The position numbers were made by a program, and so were the translations under genes. The notes under the pieces are model-generated. The model searched no databases, had not been told where the DNA came from, and saw nothing but the letters and a program-made list of their open reading frames with translations. This document shows positions 60,058 through 64,000 of a stretch of 64,000 nt of DNA, piece by piece; position 1 is the stretch's first letter, and the number at the start of each line of letters is the position of its first letter. Origin of the DNA: UBA2108 sp002713215 (lineage in GTDB: Bacteria > Bacteroidota > Bacteroidia > Flavobacteriales_G > Salibacteraceae); the NCBI GenBank assembly GCA_937891015.1, contig CALAPY010000019.1, positions 12,547 to 76,546 on the forward strand. The letters run 5' to 3'.

Positions 60058-60968
60058 CTAAAAAGCCACACCTTGTTGTAATTGCCGGACCTACAGCTGT
60101 AGGTAAGACATCAGTGGCCATTGAAGTTGCCAACCATTTTAAGACTGAAATCGTTAATGCAGACTCCCGACAGCTCTACCGTGAAATGGAAATTGGAACT
60201 GCAGTTCCTTCCAATAAGGAGTTAGAAAAGGTTAAACACCATTTTATACAGTCCCACTCGGTCGAATCACCCATTAGCGCAGGTGACTATGAAGAAATGA
60301 TTATTCCTCTACTCGATCAATTATTCTCCAAACATGAAGTTGTAGTACTCTCAGGAGGGTCTGGTTTGTATATAGATGCAGTATTAAATGGCTTTGACAC
60401 AGGTTTACCTAAGTCGAATCCGGAACTGAGAACTGAGTTGCAACAACTACTCGATGAAAAGGGAATTGAATCGTTGCAAATGCGATTAAATAAACTTGAT
60501 CCCGAGTACTATAAGCAGGTAGACTTAAACAACTCTCACAGACTAATAAGGGCCATTGAAGTTTCCGAAACACTGGGAATACCCTACTCTCAGGCCAGAA
60601 CAAACCAACAAAAGGAAAGAAGATTCGATTGTATTAAAATTTGTTTGAACAGAAATCGACGTGAATTATATGACCGGATTAATCTCCGGGTAGACCAAAT
60701 GATAGAAAATGGATTGGTAAATGAGGCAAAGTTGCTTTTCCCAAAACGTGAATTAAGCAGCTTAAATACGGTAGGTTATTCCGAGCTTTTTGATCACTTC
60801 GAGCAGAAACACAATTTGAGTGAGGCGGTCGAATTGATAAAACGAAATAGCAGGAGATATGCCAAACGCCAAATTACCTGGTTTAAACGAGATCCTGATT
60901 ATCAATGGTTTAATCCTAACGAACTCGATGGCATTCTTCATTACGTTAACAAACAAAAAAAAGTCTGA
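60054..60968 (+). CDS. miaA: tRNA dimethylallyltransferase MiaA
   Basis: 304 aa. Transfers dimethylallyl to N6 of A37 in UNN-decoding tRNAs, including the tRNA-Ser(UGA) of this window. P-loop VVIAGPTAVGKTSVAIEVA, NADSRQLYREMEIGTAVPS, SPISAGDYEEMI, SGGSGLYIDAVLNGFD, the tRNA-binding YPKAxARxxRALE-like segment (here NNSHRLIRAIEVSETLGIPY) and the end RRYAKRQITWFKRDPDYQWF. The start is TTG overlapping the stop of the previous gene (TTGA). Confidence 0.96.
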   Translation: MTKKPHLVVIAGPTAVGKTSVAIEVANHFKTEIVNADSRQLYREMEIGTAVPSNKELEKVKHHFIQSHSVESPISAGDYEEMIIPLLDQLFSKHEVVVLSGGSGLYIDAVLNGFDTGLPKSNPELRTELQQLLDEKGIESLQMRLNKLDPEYYKQVDLNNSHRLIRAIEVSETLGIPYSQARTNQQKERRFDCIKICLNRNRRELYDRINLRVDQMIENGLVNEAKLLFPKRELSSLNTVGYSELFDHFEQKHNLSEAVELIKRNSRRYAKRQITWFKRDPDYQWFNPNELDGILHYVNKQKKV

Positions 60969-61041
60969 TTTTGTACAATGAAACCCAAATAGAAACCAAG
61001 TGAAAATCTATTTTTGTCGGGTAACACAAAACCGTTGAATT

Positions 61042-61482
61042 ATGTCGCATGCGGATGCATTTTTAGGAGGAGATCACGCCAAGGCTAAAAGCCATATTCG
61101 AAATTTAATTCGAATCGCTAATGCTGATGGCAACATGGATGAGAAGGAGTATAAATTATTGATTCGAATTGCCAGAAAATTTGAATTAAGTGAAGAGGAT
61201 GTAAAAGATGTTATGGAACACATTGACAGCTATACTTTTTCTCCACCAGCAAATAAAGAAGATAGAAACCTTCAGCTTTATAACCTGGGAAGAATGGTTA
61301 TGGCCGATGGAGTTCAGGACGATGCGGAAATATCCAAAATCAATCGCTTTGCAATTGGACTTGGATATTCATCGGGCTATGCCTCTGAATTGGTAGAAAA
61401 GGTAATAAGTATGATTAATGAGGGGTTTGCTTCGGATGATGCAATTGATGCTATTCAGCAATTTGTAGATTCTAAAAGTTAA
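61042..61482 (+). CDS. TerB-family protein
   Basis: 146 aa, all-helical TerB domain: HIRNLIRIANADGNMDEKEY, KLLIRIARKFELSEEDVKDV, NLGRMVMADGVQDDAEISKI. The Asp/Glu residues of the two MADGxxxxxE repeats bind metal in TerB. Despite the name, tellurite resistance is not implied, as other ter genes are absent. A TATTTTTG box lies at 61009-61016 and a strong terminator follows, so it is a single-gene unit. The ABCG transporter at 24025 carries a similar domain at its N-terminus. Confidence 0.92.
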   Translation: MSHADAFLGGDHAKAKSHIRNLIRIANADGNMDEKEYKLLIRIARKFELSEEDVKDVMEHIDSYTFSPPANKEDRNLQLYNLGRMVMADGVQDDAEISKINRFAIGLGYSSGYASELVEKVISMINEGFASDDAIDAIQQFVDSKS

Positions 61483-61500
61483 AATCTTTACCTAATAGAC

Positions 61501-61540
61501 AAAACCCTCCTTCGGATGCTCATCGGAAGGAGGGTTTTTT
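61501..61540 (+). terminator. Rho-independent terminator after the TerB gene
   Basis: Stem AAAACCCTCCTTC / GAAGGAGGGTTTT (13 bp, perfect) with a loop of about 12 nt and a T run, 18 nt past the stop. Confidence 0.92.
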
Positions 61541-61664
61541 ATTTATATAACTCGAAACAAATTGCATCTAAATTCTAAAGGAGAACTATTTTTATGGCAT
61601 GTTAATTCTTACCATAGACATTCTCAATTTAGTTGTAGTGGATCAATAATTCCAGGAAGAACAA

Positions 61665-62837
61665 ATGCGAACCTTTTTTAGCAAGAATCTTTCTATTCTC
61701 ATCTTTGCTTCGGCCACTGGCATTTTATTCCTCATCATGATGTTGGTAGAGCAAGCCCAACATCGTTTTTGGCTCAACGACTTTAAGGTTTTTTATTGGG
61801 CTGCAAAAGCACTGATTCAGGGAGAACAGGTATACGGTGTTGCCTTTGGCCTCGAAACCGGATTCTACAAGTATTCACCGGTTACCTTGTTGTTCTTTAC
61901 GCCTTATACACTACTCCCCTATTCCACGGCTTCGGTAATTCATTTTTGGATCATTGTAAGTGCCACAATTGGCCTGGTTGTTTTGCTGAATTCGTTGGTG
62001 AGTCAGTATTTAACGGAAAGCAAGGGGATTCCACTACTTACCTATCTTGTTGGCCTGGTATGTATTCTCAACCACCTCATTCGTGAATTACACCTGGGGA
62101 ATACCAACATCATTTTGCTTCTTCTTCTTACACAAGCAGCTCATTCTACCCTTCATAGAAAGTCGTTATTAGCCGGAGTATTGCTTGCCATAGCCATTCT
62201 TACTAAACCATATTTTTTAATTCTGGGACTTCCCTTCTTAATTCTCTGGGATTGGAAAACCATGACCACCACTGTGGCATCCCTCCTTATTTTCATAGGC
62301 AGTTCCCTATTGATTTTTGGATTGGACCGGGGGCTGGAGCTGTATACCCTCTGGATTGAGTCCATGTCTCAACATTCGGGATACTTGTCCAGTAACCATA
62401 CCATTAGCTCGTTAATTGAAACTTACCTTTCCATCTCGTTACCCGGCTATGCTGGCTACATCCTTTTCGCTGTTAGCAGTTTGACTCTCTGTTTCTACTT
62501 TTTTAGATCGAAAATGCAACGCGAAAAGGCCTTTTTACTGTTCTTTTTTATGCTTATCGCCTTAGTACCCAATTTTCTGGTCACCGACACCGAGCACTTT
62601 CTTTTTGCCTTGCCCCTTATCTTATTTATGATTAAAACCCTGGTGGAAAAGCAGAACTTTCTCGGAATGCTATTATTTGGGGTTGTTATTGCAGGCTACG
62701 CAGGAAATTCGAGTGATCTTTTAGGAAATGAACTATCAAACCGGGTAGACCAATTGGGAATACTCGGGATTAGTAACCTGATTGTTATTTCAGCAGTGTT
62801 TTATTATTCTGCAGCTAAATCCAAAATTTCATCTTAA
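61665..62837 (+). CDS. GT87 (DUF2029) polyprenyl-sugar-dependent mannosyltransferase-like membrane protein
   Basis: 390 aa, about nine to ten membrane spans. The first extracytoplasmic loop carries the family landmarks: LNDFKVFYWAAKALIQGEQV with the catalytic Asp of GT-C enzymes, then ETGFYKYSPVTLLFFTPYTL. HLGNTNIILLLLL and LTKPYFLILGLPFL follow. Family members add mannose or arabinose from polyprenyl-phosphate carriers to lipids or glycans on the outer face of the cytoplasmic membrane. The acceptor is unknown. The start is ATG at 61665. No partner genes adjoin. Confidence 0.85.
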   Translation: MRTFFSKNLSILIFASATGILFLIMMLVEQAQHRFWLNDFKVFYWAAKALIQGEQVYGVAFGLETGFYKYSPVTLLFFTPYTLLPYSTASVIHFWIIVSATIGLVVLLNSLVSQYLTESKGIPLLTYLVGLVCILNHLIRELHLGNTNIILLLLLTQAAHSTLHRKSLLAGVLLAIAILTKPYFLILGLPFLILWDWKTMTTTVASLLIFIGSSLLIFGLDRGLELYTLWIESMSQHSGYLSSNHTISSLIETYLSISLPGYAGYILFAVSSLTLCFYFFRSKMQREKAFLLFFFMLIALVPNFLVTDTEHFLFALPLILFMIKTLVEKQNFLGMLLFGVVIAGYAGNSSDLLGNELSNRVDQLGILGISNLIVISAVFYYSAAKSKISS

Positions 62838-62903
62838 GCATATTGATTCGCTTTTAGCGATTAACTTTATGCACTGTAAATTCTGAACTCCTTAGAAAAC
62901 GAA

Positions 62904-63965
62904 ATGAAAATAAACGGACACGGGCATATACTTCCGGAACCTTCTCAGATTCCCCAATTCATGAAAGACAAAAAGCTTTTTTGGATTGACGAAGACAAGA
63001 AGTTTATGAGACAAGGAGATTGGTCAAGGCCCATTACCGACCCTAGTTTTTTTGTCAAAGAAAAACTAGACTGGATGGCTCAATACGATATCGATCATGG
63101 GGTAATTCTTTGTCTTTCGCAATTGTATTGCAACGGTTGGGAAAGACAAGATTGCCAGGACGCCATTCGTTTCCAGAATGATTTCAATGCGTCTATTCAA
63201 TCCAAATATCCAGACAAGTTTACCTGTGGTTTTGTAGTTCAGCCACTATATATCGATCAGGCTCTTGAGGAAATCCAACGATGCGTGAACGATCTCAATA
63301 TGAGAATGCTTTGTTTACCAACTCATTTCCTAAATAAGAACGGAGAATGGCTTTCTACGGCCGAAGCCGATGTTGACCCTATTTATGAATTGGCTAACAA
63401 ATACAAATTGGCCATTCAAATTCATCCTTATGATGGCGAAAAGATGATTGCCTTAAAAAACCAATATTGGAGGTTTCATTTGGTTTGGATGATGGCTCAA
63501 TGCGCCGATACGTTACACCTTTTTACTTTACGCGACTTGCCCAATAAATACCCGGAAATGCGAACCAGTTTCGCACACGGAGGAATGCTGGGAATAGCTA
63601 ACTATGGAAGAAGAATTCAAGGCTTTGACGGACGACCTGATATCTTTGAAGGATTACAGGACCCTCGAAAGTCATTGGGCCACAAGAATCTATATTTTGA
63701 CACCCTGGTGCACGATGCGTACACGTTGGAGCTACTTAAGAAACGAGTAGGAAGTAGTCAAATCATAATGGGATTAGATGACCCCTATCCTTTGGGAGAA
63801 ATGGAAGGTGTTGGATCATCCTATCCGGGAAGAGTTGTAGACTACGCGGTTCAATCAGGCATCCTTACTCAACAAGAGGGAAAAGATATCTGGTGTAAAA
63901 ATGTTTTAGATTGGTTGGGCCTGGAATTAAACAATGGGGTAATCAAACATGGTGTTGTAGAATGA
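62904..63965 (+). CDS. Amidohydrolase, ACMS decarboxylase-like
   Basis: 353 aa metal-dependent TIM barrel. HxH at His6-His8 in NGHGHILPEPSQIPQF, His in QIHPYDGEKM, His in TSFAHGGMLGI and Asp in IMGLDDPYPLGEME form the zinc site, as in aminocarboxymuconate-semialdehyde decarboxylase (ACMSD). The N-terminus with PQFMKDKKLFWIDEDKKF and the segment EKLDWMAQYDIDHGVILCLS resemble the Bacteroidota ACMSD-type proteins of the kynurenine/3-hydroxyanthranilate route. No other kynurenine gene lies in the remaining 35 nt, so the pathway context would be downstream of the window. Confidence 0.87.
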   Translation: MKINGHGHILPEPSQIPQFMKDKKLFWIDEDKKFMRQGDWSRPITDPSFFVKEKLDWMAQYDIDHGVILCLSQLYCNGWERQDCQDAIRFQNDFNASIQSKYPDKFTCGFVVQPLYIDQALEEIQRCVNDLNMRMLCLPTHFLNKNGEWLSTAEADVDPIYELANKYKLAIQIHPYDGEKMIALKNQYWRFHLVWMMAQCADTLHLFTLRDLPNKYPEMRTSFAHGGMLGIANYGRRIQGFDGRPDIFEGLQDPRKSLGHKNLYFDTLVHDAYTLELLKKRVGSSQIIMGLDDPYPLGEMEGVGSSYPGRVVDYAVQSGILTQQEGKDIWCKNVLDWLGLELNNGVIKHGVVE

Positions 63966-64000
63966 TGTGTGTTAATAATACTACCATATAAAAAGACACG

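Noticed and set aside
61042..61482. TerB gene read as a tellurite-resistance operon
   Set aside because: It is a single-gene unit with its own promoter-like box and terminator; terA/C/D/E/Z are absent.

Overview
The window is about 64 kb of a chromosome from a member of the Bacteroidota, most likely a marine or aquatic Flavobacteriia-like bacterium. Four signs support this. The intergenic DNA is AT-rich. There are no purine-rich Shine-Dalgarno sites in front of most genes. Promoters have the phylum-type architecture TTG or TTTG, about 19 nt, then TAnnTTTG, best seen in front of both tRNA-Ser genes. The gene content is also typical: a TamL-type lipoprotein, a type IX secretion sorting domain on a DUF1573 protein, a DUF5723 protein, a ribosomal protein S16 with a long acidic tail, LytTR two-component genes, and the ruvX-def-TPR cluster. 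I count 59 protein genes, one of them cut by the left edge, and two tRNA genes, both Ser and neither encoding CCA. TTG is used as start codon about ten times, more often than GTG. There is no prophage, CRISPR array, rRNA or complete insertion sequence.

Layout. 1-4.5 kb: 3' part of a membrane TPR protein converging on recQ, then a DUF4157 protein with a zinc-protease-like HEAWH motif and a possible toxin-like C-terminus. 4.6-8.8 kb (minus): an envelope and nucleotide cluster of a SpoIID-like protein, lpxB, a small membrane protein, surE and a SpoU methyltransferase. 8.9-12.5 kb: tamL and an MscS channel. 12.6-15.9 kb: a response regulator-PP2C phosphatase and an FMN glutamate-synthase-like enzyme. 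16-19.2 kb (minus): an LPP20 lipoprotein with a TPR-CsgG/LpoB-like lipoprotein, and a DCC-family protein. 19.4-23.9 kb: rpsP-rimM-trmN6, a LytS/LytTR-type two-component pair and smpB. 24-27 kb: a large ABCG-type transporter with a TerB-like N-terminus. 27-33.7 kb (minus): aat, a sensor protein without an ATPase domain, a sulfatase, a predicted outer-membrane protein and a fatty acid hydroxylase.

33.9-44 kb: an OmpL47-repeat secreted protein, an uncharacterised pair (zinc-ribbon/TM/TPR protein plus a small HEFAH membrane protein), an NlpC/P60 hydrolase, a thiolase and a PgpH-type c-di-AMP phosphodiesterase. 44-47.3 kb is the most accessory-looking part: tRNA-Ser(GCU), an AT-rich orphan TauD-like dioxygenase, an intergenic inverted repeat, an SDR enzyme, two structured palindromic elements and a membrane J-domain protein. 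47.3-53.6 kb: YkuD transpeptidase, PaaI thioesterase, DUF5723, DUF2461, an esterase, DUF1573 with a T9SS tail, then hairpin-bearing direct repeats and tRNA-Ser(UGA). 53.7-64 kb is a housekeeping block: TPR lipoprotein, def, ruvX; dapD, heptosyltransferase, threonylcarbamoyl-AMP synthase, CCA-adding enzyme, a pRiA4b ORF-3-like protein, miaA, TerB, a GT87 transferase and an ACMSD-like amidohydrolase.

How the parts fit. Several genes serve tRNA and translation (both tRNAs, cca, miaA, threonylcarbamoyl-AMP synthase, trmN6, rimM, rpsP, smpB, def, aat). Others build or remodel the envelope (lpxB, heptosyltransferase, tamL, SpoIID-like, YkuD, NlpC/P60, dapD, GT87). No single complete novel system is obvious. 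The best candidates for undescribed biology are the DUF4157 protein, the zinc-ribbon/HEFAH gene pair, the TerB-ABCG fusion, the ATPase-less sensor, and the palindromic repeats at 46.4-46.6 and 53.3-53.5 kb.
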